DNA of 64,000 nt from Streptomyces sp. NWU339 (GTDB lineage: Bacteria > Actinomycetota > Actinomycetes > Streptomycetales > Streptomycetaceae). This document shows, one piece after another, positions 37,619 to 46,268 of the stretch. The stretch covers positions 62,938-126,937 of the forward strand of contig NZ_QFRK01000001.1 of NCBI RefSeq assembly GCF_003143855.1. Direction: 5' to 3'. A program made the position numbers and the translations under genes. Numbering within the stretch: position 1 is the first letter of the stretch; each line of letters opens with the position of its first letter. The notes below the pieces were generated by a model. That model did no database searches. It was given only the letters and a program-made list of their open reading frames with translations, and was not told the origin of the DNA.

Positions 37619-38154
37619 CGCACCGCCCCGTCCGCCAGGGCGTGGAATCCGCGGTCGTGCCAGATCAGCGGCCGCCCGTCGGCCAGGTGCAGGGCGGCGA
37701 CCCGCCCGACGACCAGGCAGTGGTCGCCGTAGGGGCGCACCTCCTCCGTCACACAGATCGACCAGGCGAAGGTGTCCGCGAGCACGGGGACGCCGAGCAC
37801 CTCCTCGTACGATTCCCCTGCGAAGCGCTCGGCGGGGGTGGCGCTGGAGAACAGCCGCGCCCGGCCGCGCTGTTCCTCGTTCAGCAGGTGCACCGCGAAG
37901 GCGGAACCCGGCTTGACCGCGGCGAGCGTGCGCGAGGAGTGGGACAGGCAGACGAGCAGCAGCGGCGGGTCGGCCGAGAGGGAGGTGACGGTCGACACGG
38001 TCGTTCCCACCGGCCCGTCGTCCGAGGGCGCCGTGACCACGGCGGTGCCGGAGGCGAGGCGGGCGTAGAAGTCCAGGCAGAGGCCGGTGCCGGGAGCGGG
38101 CATCTGGTCCACTTCCGGCCCGCCGGTACGCGCGTCGGCTATGACGTGCGGCAT
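37615..38154 (-). CDS. Flavin reductase (FMN/FAD, two-component partner)
   Basis: 179-residue flavin reductase of the HpaC/ActVB type: LASGTAVVTAPSDDGPVGTTVSTVTSLSADPPLLLVCL, HLLNEEQRGRARLFSS, and GDHCLVVGRVAALH. ATG at 38154 follows AGGAAGGAG. Would supply reduced flavin to the acyl-CoA-dehydrogenase-fold monooxygenase at 48928-50064, as VlmR does for VlmH in valanimycin biosynthesis. Co-transcribed with the FAD oxidoreductase; separated from the rest of the operon by repeats and a hairpin. Confidence 0.85.
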   Translation of the reverse strand: MPHVIADARTGGPEVDQMPAPGTGLCLDFYARLASGTAVVTAPSDDGPVGTTVSTVTSLSADPPLLLVCLSHSSRTLAAVKPGSAFAVHLLNEEQRGRARLFSSATPAERFAGESYEEVLGVPVLADTFAWSICVTEEVRPYGDHCLVVGRVAALHLADGRPLIWHDRGFHALADGAVR

Positions 38155-38220
38155 GAGGGGGCTCCTTCCTGTCCGGGTTCCTGTTCTCTGTTCGGGTGGA
38201 CCGGCGACATGCTCCGCACT

Positions 38221-38280
38221 GCGGACCGGTCCTCTGTGCCGCGGACCGGCTCTCCCGTCCTGGGGCCGGTTCTCCGTTCC
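38221..38280. repeat. Three tandem 20-bp repeats upstream of flavin reductase
   Basis: Three head-to-tail 20-bp units: GCGGACCGGTCCTCTGTGCC, GCGGACCGGCTCTCCCGTCC, TGGGGCCGGTTCTCCGTTCC. A half unit (GCGGCCCGG) follows at 38281. They lie 67-126 bp upstream of the flavin reductase start and could be regulator sites. Confidence 0.6.
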
Positions 38281-38302
38281 GCGGCCCGGCGAAGACCCGG
38301 CC

Positions 38303-38332
38303 CCCGGGGGCATGGCGTGATCCGCCCCCGGG
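38303..38332. terminator. GC hairpin between SRPBCC and flavin reductase genes
   Basis: CCCGGGGGC (38303-38311) and GCCCCCGGG (38324-38332) form a perfect 9-bp stem with a 12-base loop, 30 bp after the SRPBCC stop. Likely ends the leftward operon from the P450/MMPL side. Confidence 0.6.
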
Positions 38333-38362
38333 CCCCGGCCCCAGAACCTTTGCGGATACGCC

Positions 38363-38878
38363 CTAACGGCCGGACTCCAGGGAATCGCACAAGGCGACGA
38401 GGGTGGAGCGCATGGTCGCCCGGTTGCGTGCCCTGCGCCGTACGACGCCGGTCACCAGCGGGGTGACGGCGGTGAGCAGCATGCCGAACGGGCCGGCCCG
38501 GCGGTCCCGCCACTCCTCCCGCACCTCGCACCCCTCGGGCAGCGGCGAGAAGTGGTACGTCCACCCCGCCACCTGGATACCGAGGAAACTGACGTGGAAC
38601 GAGAAGACCCGGCCGGGATCGGCCTCGACCACCCGGCACAGGGTGGGCCACGGCAGCCAGCGCGCGCGGTTGCGGCCGATGAACCGCATCCCCGTCCTGG
38701 CCGGGCCACCCCGTCCGATGATCCAGGCACCACGGCACTCCGGGCTCCACTCGCCCATCCGCGCCACATCGCTGATCGCCGCGTAAGCGGTCTCCGGCGG
38801 TACGCGGATGACGATGCTCTCGGATATCCGTGAGGGGGTGCCAGGTTCCTCCTGCACCGGGGCGGTCCGGTCGGTCAC
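38363..38878 (-). CDS. SRPBCC-family (polyketide-cyclase-like) protein
   Basis: 171-residue START/Bet v1-like fold: ISESIVIRVPPETAYAAISDVARMGEWSPEC, GMRFIGRNRARWLPWPTLCRVVEADPG, GWTYHFSPLPEGCEVREEW. GTG at 38878 overlaps the MMPL stop (GTGA). Such small proteins bind hydrophobic ligands and act as cyclases, hydrolases or carriers; with a second SRPBCC gene at 47079-47594 the cluster has two. Substrate unknown. Confidence 0.8.
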   Translation of the reverse strand: MTDRTAPVQEEPGTPSRISESIVIRVPPETAYAAISDVARMGEWSPECRGAWIIGRGGPARTGMRFIGRNRARWLPWPTLCRVVEADPGRVFSFHVSFLGIQVAGWTYHFSPLPEGCEVREEWRDRRAGPFGMLLTAVTPLVTGVVRRRARNRATMRSTLVALCDSLESGR

Positions 38879-41397
38879 TGGGGGGCCGTCCTTTTCGTGC
38901 TGTCCGTGGGTTCGGGGTGTACGGATCCGGTTGATCCGGCCGTGGTGCCGTGGTCGGCGGCGCCTTGGACCGGAGTGTGCGCGCCCTGGGGCGTGAGCGG
39001 GCGGGCCGCCGGGTTCCCGCGGCCCGGCAACCACCAGTTCACCCTGCTCATCAGGCGCATCGACGCAGGGACGATCAGGAGCCGGACGACGGTCGCGTCG
39101 AGCGCGATGGCCAGCGCCATGCCGAGGCCCAGTTGCTGGATGGGGAGGATGCCGGTGAACGCGAAGGCTGCGAAGACCGCGACCATGAGGATGGCCGCGC
39201 CGGAAATCAGCGGCATCGTGGCGGACATGCCGCGCGCCACGCTGCCGATGTCGTCCCCGGTGACGACGTAGTCCTCGCGGACCCGGCTGAGCAGGAAGAC
39301 CTCGTAGTCCGTGCTGAGGCTGAACAACAGGGTGACCAGCAGGACGGGGACGAAGTTGGTGAGGTGTCCGTCCACGTCGAAGCCGAACAGGGCGTTGCCC
39401 AGACCGTCCTGGAAGACCAGCACCAGCACACCGTAGGTGGCGCCCACGGAGAGCAGGTTCATCGCGATGGCCTTGAGGGGCAGGAACACGGAGCGGAAGG
39501 TGATGAGCAACAGCAGGTAGATGACGCCGAGCATGGTCGCGATGACCGGCACGAGACCGTCCTCGATCACCTTGTTCGCGTCGACGCCCTCCGCGGTCTC
39601 CCCGCCGACGTCGACCGTCCACCCCCGGTCGCCGGCCGTGAAGCCGGCGGCCTCGGCGCGTACCGAGGAGAGCAGCTTCCGCGCCGCGTCGGAGGAGGCG
39701 GTGTCGTCGCCGACGACCTCGACGAGCGTGGTCCTGCCATCCCGGGAGACGAAGAAGTCGACGGTGGCGCGCGCGTCCCCGGGCAGCCGGTCCCGCCCCG
39801 CCAGGGCCGCGAAGGGGCGCTCCCGGTCGGCCTGGCGGAGCGTCCCGATCGCCGAGTCGGTCCGTACCACCCCGGGCAGGCCGGCGATCGTGTCGTGGAA
39901 GCGGAGCAGTCGGGCGACGTCCGTCCCGGAGCGCTGCTGGAGCGGTGTGTCCGACGAGACGACCACCTGGAGCGGCGCAGCGCCGCCCACCCCGAACTCG
40001 TCCCTGACCGCGTCGTACCCCTGGCGTACGGCCGCGTCCGCGGGCACGACCCGGGCGTCGGGCGTGAAGGTCTCCAGCCGCAGCGCGGGCAGGGCGAGAG
40101 CGGTCAGTGCCGCGACGCCGACCACCAGGAACAGCACGGGACGGCGCATGACCGCGCGGGTCACGGCGACCCAGCTCCCTTCGGCCCGTCCCTCGTCGCT
40201 CCGCCCCCGGCCGGTGCCGGTCCGACCGGAGTCCCGCTTCCGGCGGCCGATCCGGCCCCACTCGATCCCGGGGCCCAGCACGTGCAGCAGGACGGGCAGC
40301 AGCAGCACGCTGGTCAGGACGGAGAAGGCGACCACGACCACGACACCGAGAGCCATCGACTGGATGACGCTCAGGTCCACCAGGAACAGCGTGGACATGG
40401 CGGCCATGATGGTGAGTCCGGAGGCCACCACGGTCTCGCCCGAGGTGCGCAGCGTACGGGTGAGAGCGCGCTCGACGTTCGCCCGGGAGGCCGGCCCCTC
40501 CCCGGCGCGCAGCTCACTCTTGAAGCGCATGATCATGAAGAGCGAGTAGTCGACGCCCACACCGAGACCGAGCATGGTGGCGGCGTTCTGCACGAACACC
40601 GACAGTTCGGTCCGCCCGGCGACGACGGCGAGCACCGCCAGCGCGAAGACCACCGAGGTGACACCGACCAGCAGGGCGGCGAGCGCGGCGGCCACGCTGC
40701 GGAAGAGCAGCAGCAGGACCAGCAGGATCAGCGGCAGGGTGACCAACTCGGCGAAGATCAGACCGCGCTCGCTGAGATGGTTCACCTCGCCCCAGAGCGC
40801 GGCCTGGCTCACCAGGGAGACCTGGAGGCCCTTCGGCTCGAACCGGTCGCTCAGCTCCTCCTGGATGCCGGGCAGCACCCGGCGGGCGGTGCCGTCGTCC
40901 AGTTCGGAGCCGACGCGGATCGTCGCGGTCCGGCCGTCCTCGCCGAGGAAGGCGGCGCGCGGCCCCTCGCTGGTGAGCGTGGTGTAGCCGTATCCGCCCG
41001 TGGCCCTGAGGCCGTCGTCACGGAGCACGGCCTCGGCCGCTTCCCGTACCCGGGTGTCGAAGGCGGGGTCCCCGGCCCGGTGCCGGGTGTCCTTGACCAC
41101 CAGGGTCAGTGAGGTCGCGCCGCGCCCGGTGAAGCCCTCGGTGAGCCGCTCGGCGGCGACGGCGGAGCCCGAGCCGGAGACGTACCAGCCGCCGCCGCTG
41201 AGCAGGCCCGGCAGTGGAGCCGCCTGCCAGCCGGCCACCCCGAGCAGCAGCAGCCACAGCACGGCGAGCGGCCACCGGTGACGGCCGGTCAGCCGGGACA
41301 GCCACGTCGGTAACCGGGGCTCGCCCCCGCGCGTGGGCCGTCCCGGGCGGACCGGCCCGTCGGGCGGCCCGCCCGGGGCGGCGCGACCCTCACTCAT
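38875..41397 (-). CDS. MMPL-family RND transporter
   Basis: 840-residue inner-membrane exporter driven by the proton gradient, with two repeats each of one TM helix, a large outer domain and a five-helix bundle (LRRRE...; FAELVTLPLILLVLLLLFRSVAAALAALLVGVTSVVFAL, and the second half VIATMLGVIYLLLLITFRSVFLPLKAIAMNLLSVGATYG). GVGVDYSLFMIMR and STDYEVFLLSRVRE are the conserved GxxxDY and DY motifs of the proton relay. ATG at 41397 overlaps the AttH-like stop. Presumably exports the lipid-like product or gives self-resistance. Confidence 0.9.
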   Translation of the reverse strand: MSEGRAAPGGPPDGPVRPGRPTRGGEPRLPTWLSRLTGRHRWPLAVLWLLLLGVAGWQAAPLPGLLSGGGWYVSGSGSAVAAERLTEGFTGRGATSLTLVVKDTRHRAGDPAFDTRVREAAEAVLRDDGLRATGGYGYTTLTSEGPRAAFLGEDGRTATIRVGSELDDGTARRVLPGIQEELSDRFEPKGLQVSLVSQAALWGEVNHLSERGLIFAELVTLPLILLVLLLLFRSVAAALAALLVGVTSVVFALAVLAVVAGRTELSVFVQNAATMLGLGVGVDYSLFMIMRFKSELRAGEGPASRANVERALTRTLRTSGETVVASGLTIMAAMSTLFLVDLSVIQSMALGVVVVVAFSVLTSVLLLPVLLHVLGPGIEWGRIGRRKRDSGRTGTGRGRSDEGRAEGSWVAVTRAVMRRPVLFLVVGVAALTALALPALRLETFTPDARVVPADAAVRQGYDAVRDEFGVGGAAPLQVVVSSDTPLQQRSGTDVARLLRFHDTIAGLPGVVRTDSAIGTLRQADRERPFAALAGRDRLPGDARATVDFFVSRDGRTTLVEVVGDDTASSDAARKLLSSVRAEAAGFTAGDRGWTVDVGGETAEGVDANKVIEDGLVPVIATMLGVIYLLLLITFRSVFLPLKAIAMNLLSVGATYGVLVLVFQDGLGNALFGFDVDGHLTNFVPVLLVTLLFSLSTDYEVFLLSRVREDYVVTGDDIGSVARGMSATMPLISGAAILMVAVFAAFAFTGILPIQQLGLGMALAIALDATVVRLLIVPASMRLMSRVNWWLPGRGNPAARPLTPQGAHTPVQGAADHGTTAGSTGSVHPEPTDSTKRTAPQ

Positions 41398-42413
41398 GCG
41401 CGGATCCCGATTCCGTGTTCGCGGTCGTCGGTCAGGATCTCCATCAGCGCGCGGTTGCTCGTGGTGAGTCGCTGGATCTTGCGCGTCGCCTTGTTGAGGA
41501 TCTGCAGCTCGCACTTGCCGATCTTGGTGTTCAGGCAGTGCTTGATACCACCCGGGGGGTTGTAGTAGTTGAGCCCGACGAAGTCCTCGGGGGCCGCGGT
41601 GAAGCGGCCCCGGACGGCGGTGGACTCGTCGGAGCTGGCGAAGTTCCAGTAGAAGTAGCCGAAGTCGGCCTTGGCCTTGAGCGCCTGGCGGGGCGCGGAC
41701 AGGGTGTACTCACGGTCGTCGTGACGGAGCACCAGGAACGTGATCTTCGGCGTCTTGACCGGGCCCACCAGCCTCGTCGTGCCGGTGACGATCTCCAGGA
41801 AGCTGTCCGGGTGGTCGTCGAACCCGGCCACCTGGCCGAAGGCGTAGTGATCGGTGTGGCGGCTGCCCCAGTTGTGGTTCTGGCTGCCGGTCCAGCCGTC
41901 GACGTCGATCGTCTCGCCGTCGACCGTGAGCTTGCCGCTGTAGGTGGCCAGCGGGGTTCCGACCAGGCTCTTGGCCTTGGGGAACCCGCCGGTGTACATG
42001 GACGGCGGAAGCAGGAGCAGCGGCGGTTCCGAGCCCTCGTACGTCAGGTCCCAGCCGATGCGGCCGTTGCTGCCGACGGCCTCACCCTTCAGGCTGCTCG
42101 GCTCCAGGACCCGGTCGCCGACCCGGGCGCCGAAGGAGTCGGGGCTGAAGTGGCACTCGGAGATCGGGTACTCCTCCTTGGCCACCACATGACGGCCGGT
42201 GGTCCCGTCGAAGTAGATGGCCCACAGCTCACCGATGGCGGCGTCGGGCATCCCGGCCGGGCTGAAGATCGTGTACCGGATCCAGAAGGCCCGGGGCTCC
42301 GTCGGGTGGTTGCCCCGCTGGTAGAAGCTCTCGTAGTGGCCGGCTTCCTGGCCCGGACGGTACTGCGTCCAGTTCAGGCGATCCGCGTCCGCTGTGCTGG
42401 GGTCGTAGTTCAT
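41394..42413 (-). CDS. AttH/CrtC-like lipocalin-fold protein
   Basis: 339-residue protein of the AttH/carotenoid 1,2-hydratase-like (hydroxyneurosporene synthase) superfamily: AFWIRYTIFSPAG, GELWAIYFDGTTGRHVVAKEEYPISECHFSPDSF, and DGWTGSQNHNWGSRHTDHYAFGQVAGF. No signal peptide. Such proteins bind hydrophobic chains; hydration, cyclisation or isomerisation are possible. Sits between the P450 and MMPL genes in a leftward operon. Function in this cluster unknown. Confidence 0.75.
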   Translation of the reverse strand: MNYDPSTADADRLNWTQYRPGQEAGHYESFYQRGNHPTEPRAFWIRYTIFSPAGMPDAAIGELWAIYFDGTTGRHVVAKEEYPISECHFSPDSFGARVGDRVLEPSSLKGEAVGSNGRIGWDLTYEGSEPPLLLLPPSMYTGGFPKAKSLVGTPLATYSGKLTVDGETIDVDGWTGSQNHNWGSRHTDHYAFGQVAGFDDHPDSFLEIVTGTTRLVGPVKTPKITFLVLRHDDREYTLSAPRQALKAKADFGYFYWNFASSDESTAVRGRFTAAPEDFVGLNYYNPPGGIKHCLNTKIGKCELQILNKATRKIQRLTTSNRALMEILTDDREHGIGIRA

Positions 42414-42456
42414 CGGGTCCGTCTTCCCCTCCGATACCGGTACTGGTTCTGCCGTG

Positions 42457-43899
42457 TTACGTCTGCGTCTTGCGGAGCGTCGACGCGCCCGTACGCGCGT
42501 GCGCGGTCATGGACATCCCGTAGCGGGGCCTCAACGTGATCGACGCCTGGTTGACCACCCGGTGCGAGGGCACGTGCCGGAACTCGTACCGCCGTACCAG
42601 GGCGGCGAGCAGCAGGTGTGCCTCCATCAGGGCGAAGTGCTTGCCGATGCAGAGGTGGGGGCCCGCGCCGAAGGGCATGTGCGCGAAGCGGTGCCGTCCC
42701 TTCCTGCCCTCGGGGGAGAAGCGGTCCGGATCGAAGCGCTCCGGATCGTCCCAGTGCCGTTCGTGGCGGTGGATGTTGAAGAGGTTGACCAGCACTCGGG
42801 AGCCGGTCGGCACGGTGTGCCCGCCGAGCACGGTGTCCTTGCGCACCAGCCGTGGCACGATCGGCGCCGACGGGTAGAGCCGCAGCGCCTCCTCGAAGAC
42901 CTGGAGGGCGTACGGCATGGCCGCCAGGTCCGCCGTGGTGGGCATCCGGTCGCCGAGGACCTCGTCCACCTCCTCCTGCACCCGGCGCATGGCGAAGCGG
43001 TTGCCGGAGAGCAGGTAGAAAGCCCAGGTGAGGGTGATCGCGGTGGTCTCGTGCCCGGCGCCGAAGGTCGTGATGACCTCGTCCCGTACCTCACGGTCGC
43101 TCATGCCCTCGCCGGTGTCGGCGTCCCGTACGTCCAGCAGCATGTCGAGCAGGTCGGGCACACCGCGGCCGCGGGAGACACCGTCGGCAGCCGCCTTGCG
43201 GCGCTCCGCGATGATCCCGTACGTCATCTCGTCGATGTCCTTCATCACCGCCTGGAAGCGGCGGTTGCGCGGCGTGGGCCACCGGGTCGGGGGGCTGAAG
43301 GGGTTCTGCAGCCGGTCGAAGGCGTAGTTGATGGCGACGTCGACGGCCTCCGGACTGATGCCGTCCCTGGTCTGCTCGACATCGGTGCTGAACATGCACC
43401 GGCTGACGATGTCGAGGGTGACCCGCATCATCTCCTCGTGGACGTCCACCACGTCGCCGCTCCGGTACGTGGCGGCCATGTGGGCGAGCTGGTTCGCCGT
43501 CGACTCGGACATCGAGTCGAACATGGCTGCGATCGCCTGCTTGGTGTAGATCGGCTGCATCATGCGCCTGTTGCGCATCCAGCTCTCGTGGTCGTCGCTG
43601 GTGAGCAGGCCCTCGCCGAGGATCAACCGGAGCGGGTTGTCCGGACCGAGCTTGCCGTAGGTCGCGCTGTCCGTCAGCACCTCACCGGCGAGTTCGGGGC
43701 TGGAGACGCCGTGCACGACGACGGGGCCGAGCCGGTAGCGGACCAGGTCCCCGTGGTCGCGCCAGCCCTGGTGCATGGCGTCCAGGATGTCCTTGCGGAA
43801 GTCCAGCACGCTGCCCAGCACGGGCAGGGCACGTGCCTCCGGCGCGGCGGGGGCGGCTTCGGGGCGGACCGGGGTGGCGGTGTCGCGGGTGGTGGTCAT
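42457..43899 (-). CDS. Cytochrome P450
   Basis: 480-residue bacterial P450 hydroxylating or desaturating the product chain. I-helix FGAGHETTAITLTW (acid-alcohol pair as E-T), K-helix EEALR, PERF-like PERFDPDRF, heme loop FGAGPHLCIGKHFA with ligand Cys417. ATG at 43899 is chosen; the long upstream extension of the frame overlaps the methyltransferase gene and is discarded. Longer than usual class I P450s and lacking a membrane anchor. No ferredoxin gene is nearby. Leftward operon methyltransferase, P450, AttH-like, MMPL, SRPBCC. Confidence 0.92.
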   Translation of the reverse strand: MTTTRDTATPVRPEAAPAAPEARALPVLGSVLDFRKDILDAMHQGWRDHGDLVRYRLGPVVVHGVSSPELAGEVLTDSATYGKLGPDNPLRLILGEGLLTSDDHESWMRNRRMMQPIYTKQAIAAMFDSMSESTANQLAHMAATYRSGDVVDVHEEMMRVTLDIVSRCMFSTDVEQTRDGISPEAVDVAINYAFDRLQNPFSPPTRWPTPRNRRFQAVMKDIDEMTYGIIAERRKAAADGVSRGRGVPDLLDMLLDVRDADTGEGMSDREVRDEVITTFGAGHETTAITLTWAFYLLSGNRFAMRRVQEEVDEVLGDRMPTTADLAAMPYALQVFEEALRLYPSAPIVPRLVRKDTVLGGHTVPTGSRVLVNLFNIHRHERHWDDPERFDPDRFSPEGRKGRHRFAHMPFGAGPHLCIGKHFALMEAHLLLAALVRRYEFRHVPSHRVVNQASITLRPRYGMSMTAHARTGASTLRKTQT

Positions 43900-43916
43900 G
43901 GGAGGCCGCGTCCCCT

Positions 43917-44597
43917 TCACTTCCGCGCCAGGGCGCAGACCCAGCCGAACGAGCGGGTCGGCTCCGCGACGTAACGGCCTTCCCGGAAGCCGGCCTTGCC
44001 CAGCATCTCCACCAGATCGCCCCCCGAGAGGATGCGCAGGCCCTCGCGCTCGGAGCGCTCGGTGAACCGCCGCCCGAGGTAACGCTGCTTCAGTGTGGGC
44101 TTCTCGGCGGCCTCCCGGCTCATCTCCAGCGTGATCGACACCTGGCCGCCCGGCTTGAGCACCCGGTACGCCTCGCTGAGCCCGCGCATCGGGTCGGGCC
44201 AGAAGTAGAACGTCTCGATCGCGCTCACCTGGTCGAAGGACCCGTCCTCGTACGGCAGGTCGCCCGCGTCGCCCTGCTTGAACTCCACCCGCCCCGCAGC
44301 CACGCCCACGACATTGCGCCGCACCGACTGACGGACCATCTCCGTGGAGTAGTCCACTCCGGCGACGAATCCCTGACTCGCCCGCTCCGAGAGCAGCTTG
44401 ACGGCCATCCCGCCGCCGCAGCCGATGTCCAGGACGCGCTGGGAACGCCGTACCTCCATGTGCTCGATCGCCCACACGGTGAGCGTACGGTGCTGCTTGG
44501 CCATCACGTGGCCGATCAGCCGACCGGCATACCCGTTCGGCCGTTTGAAGTTGTTCTCCACCAACTCCAGTGGCGCCCTGAGCAACTTTTCGATCAT
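43917..44597 (-). CDS. SAM-dependent methyltransferase
   Basis: 226-residue class I methyltransferase. Motif I VLDIGCGGGMAVKLL (55-69), acidic loop GVDYSTEMVRQS, motif post-I GDAGDLPYEDGSFDQVSAIETFYFW, and VLKPGGQVSITLEM. Start ATG 44597 after AAGGGAAG. First protein gene after tRNA-like RNA 2 in the leftward transcript; might form a methyl ester or ether on the product. Substrate cannot be read. Confidence 0.88.
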   Translation of the reverse strand: MIEKLLRAPLELVENNFKRPNGYAGRLIGHVMAKQHRTLTVWAIEHMEVRRSQRVLDIGCGGGMAVKLLSERASQGFVAGVDYSTEMVRQSVRRNVVGVAAGRVEFKQGDAGDLPYEDGSFDQVSAIETFYFWPDPMRGLSEAYRVLKPGGQVSITLEMSREAAEKPTLKQRYLGRRFTERSEREGLRILSGGDLVEMLGKAGFREGRYVAEPTRSFGWVCALARK

Positions 44598-44780
44598 CCG
44601 GACTTCCCTTCACGGTTCGCAACGTCTGGGTGATGCCGCGGAACGGGCCGGCGACCCCGGGGGCGGTCCCGGCAGCTTCCGGGAAGGGGTGTACGGGCCG
44701 ACGCGCGCGGTGCGGCGCGTCCGTCGCCCGGTCTTGCCCGACTGCCCAGGGCCGGGCCCGGCACGGCATCGGATGGTCGG

Positions 44781-44867
44781 CGGAGAGCGCAGGATTCGAA
44801 CCTGCGCGGGCTTTCACCCGGTTCGGGTCGCCCCGGAACCCTGTTGGGTCACTTCGGGTACCTCTCC
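44781..44867 (-). ncRNA. tRNA-like RNA 2 (serine-type body, no anticodon loop)
   Basis: 87 nt, identical to RNA 1 at 76 positions. Same acceptor GGAGAGG with CUCUCC (pair 7 is a G-G mismatch), discriminator G, canonical T arm, D arm (G19 is A), variable arm CGGGU-GAAA-GCCCG. The anticodon position holds a hairpin capped by GCGA: relative to RNA 1 the A-U pair inside it is changed to G-C on both sides, and the tetraloop stays GNRA (GCAA to GCGA), while one outer pair becomes C-A. It precedes the methyltransferase gene by 183 bp on the same strand, so it may be cut from the leader of the operon mRNA. Slightly more degenerate than RNA 1. Confidence 0.72.
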
Positions 44868-44909
44868 CTGCCTCGGGGCGGAGCGAGCACCGTTCCCGCT
44901 GCGTCCCCG

Positions 44910-44953
44910 ATGCTGCCGCAGCGTTCTGAGATCACGCTGAGATCTTCCTGAGA
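44910..44953 (-). promoter_or_regulatory. SARP-type promoter of tRNA-like RNA 2 and downstream operon
   Basis: On the minus strand TCTCAGG (44953-44947), TCTCAGC (44942-44936), TCTCAGA (44931-44925), exact 11-bp pitch, then 9 bp and CAGCAT (44915-44910). Spacing to the RNA 5' end is 48 nt, the same as for RNA 1. Confidence 0.7.
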
Positions 44954-45011
44954 CCGCCCGCCGTCCGGCGCCGGGGTGCCGGACGGCGGCCTGCGGTCGG
45001 CCGCGGACCGG

Positions 45012-46268
45012 TCAGGTCGCGGTGAGGAGCAGTACGGCATTCTGACCGCCGAATCCGAAGGAGTTGCTGACGGCCACCTCGGCGCGTACGTCGCGCCCGG
45101 CCTTGAACACCACGTCCAGCTCCAGCTCCGGATCCGGGCTCTCCAGGTTGGCGGTCGGCGGGATGCGGCCCTCTTCGAGGGTGAGCGCCGTCGCCACCGC
45201 CTCGATGGCGCCGGCCGCGGCCAGGGAATGGCCCACCACGCCCTTGACGGAGGTGACGGCGGGCCGCTTCCCGAGCACTCGGCGGATCGTCCGGGCCTCG
45301 GCGGCGTCGTTCAGCAACGTCGCGGTGCCGTGCGCGTTGACGTGGTCCACCTCGTCGGCGCCGACCCCGGCGTCGCGCAGTGCGGCGCGCAGGGCGAGTT
45401 CGGCGCCCCGGCCGTCCGGATCGGGGGCGGTCGCGTGGTGCGCGTCGGCGGAGGCGCCGTAACCGCTGACCATGGCCCGGATGTCGGCGCCGCGCGCCCT
45501 GGCGTCCTCGGCCCGCTCCAGGACGAGTACGGCCGCGCCCTCGGCCGGTACGAAGCCGTTCCGGTCGGCGTCGAAGGGCCGGGAGGTGGTGGACAGGTCG
45601 TCGCGGCGGCCGGCCAGGGCCCGCATCTGGCTGAACCCCGTGATCAGCGAGGGAACCAGCGGTGCCTCGGTGCCTCCGGTGATCACCACGTCGCAGACCC
45701 CGCTGCGCAGCAACTCGCGCGCCATGCCCACCGCGGTGGTCCCCGAGGCACAGGCCGTCGCCGTCACCAGACTGGGCCCCAGGGCGCCGAACATCATGGA
45801 GATGTATCCGGCGCCCATGTTGGGCGACAGCATGGGGATGAGCAGCGGGGAGACCTTGCGCGGGCCCCGCTCCAGCAGCACGTGGTGCTGTTTCTCCCAG
45901 GTGGCGGCGCCGCCGATGCCGTTGCCGAGGACCACCCCGACCCGGGTGGCGTCCCAGGAGTCCCGGTCGAGGCCGGAGCTGGTGACGGCCTCGTGCGCGG
46001 CGACCAGCGCGAGCTGACTGCTGCGGTCCAAGCGCCACATCTGCTTGCGGTCGATGAACCCGCTGGGGTCGAAGTCGGTCACGGCGCAGGCGAAGCCGGC
46101 GGGTATGCCGGCGAGCGCGGGCACCCCGGTGGCCGCCGTACCGGCTCCGGCGCGCATCCGCTCCCAGCTCTTCTCGACCCCGACCCCGGCGGCCGTGACC
46201 ATGCCGACCCCGGTGATCGCGGCGTCGAACCGGGTCCGGGCCGGGGCGGTCGTCGGTGGACGGCTCAT
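45012..46268 (-). CDS. Beta-ketoacyl-ACP synthase (FabF-like KAS II)
   Basis: 418-residue condensing enzyme extending an acyl chain with malonyl-ACP. Full Cys-His-His set: Cys173 in TATACASGTTAVG, His313 in NAHGTATLLND, Lys342/His347 in VKGVVGHSLAAAG. SFGFGGQNAVLLL at the C-terminus. ATG overlaps the ACP stop by 4 bp. With its own ACP it probably builds or elongates the aliphatic chain of the product. Confidence 0.92.
   Translation of the reverse strand: MSRPPTTAPARTRFDAAITGVGMVTAAGVGVEKSWERMRAGAGTAATGVPALAGIPAGFACAVTDFDPSGFIDRKQMWRLDRSSQLALVAAHEAVTSSGLDRDSWDATRVGVVLGNGIGGAATWEKQHHVLLERGPRKVSPLLIPMLSPNMGAGYISMMFGALGPSLVTATACASGTTAVGMARELLRSGVCDVVITGGTEAPLVPSLITGFSQMRALAGRRDDLSTTSRPFDADRNGFVPAEGAAVLVLERAEDARARGADIRAMVSGYGASADAHHATAPDPDGRGAELALRAALRDAGVGADEVDHVNAHGTATLLNDAAEARTIRRVLGKRPAVTSVKGVVGHSLAAAGAIEAVATALTLEEGRIPPTANLESPDPELELDVVFKAGRDVRAEVAVSNSFGFGGQNAVLLLTAT

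Noticed and set aside
38155..38362. CRISPR-like repeats
   Set aside because: The 20-bp units are directly tandem with no spacers, and no cas genes exist in the window.
42457..44817. Single 786-residue P450 fusion protein
   Set aside because: The N-terminal third is the antisense-frame shadow over the methyltransferase gene; the P450 proper starts at the ATG at 43899.
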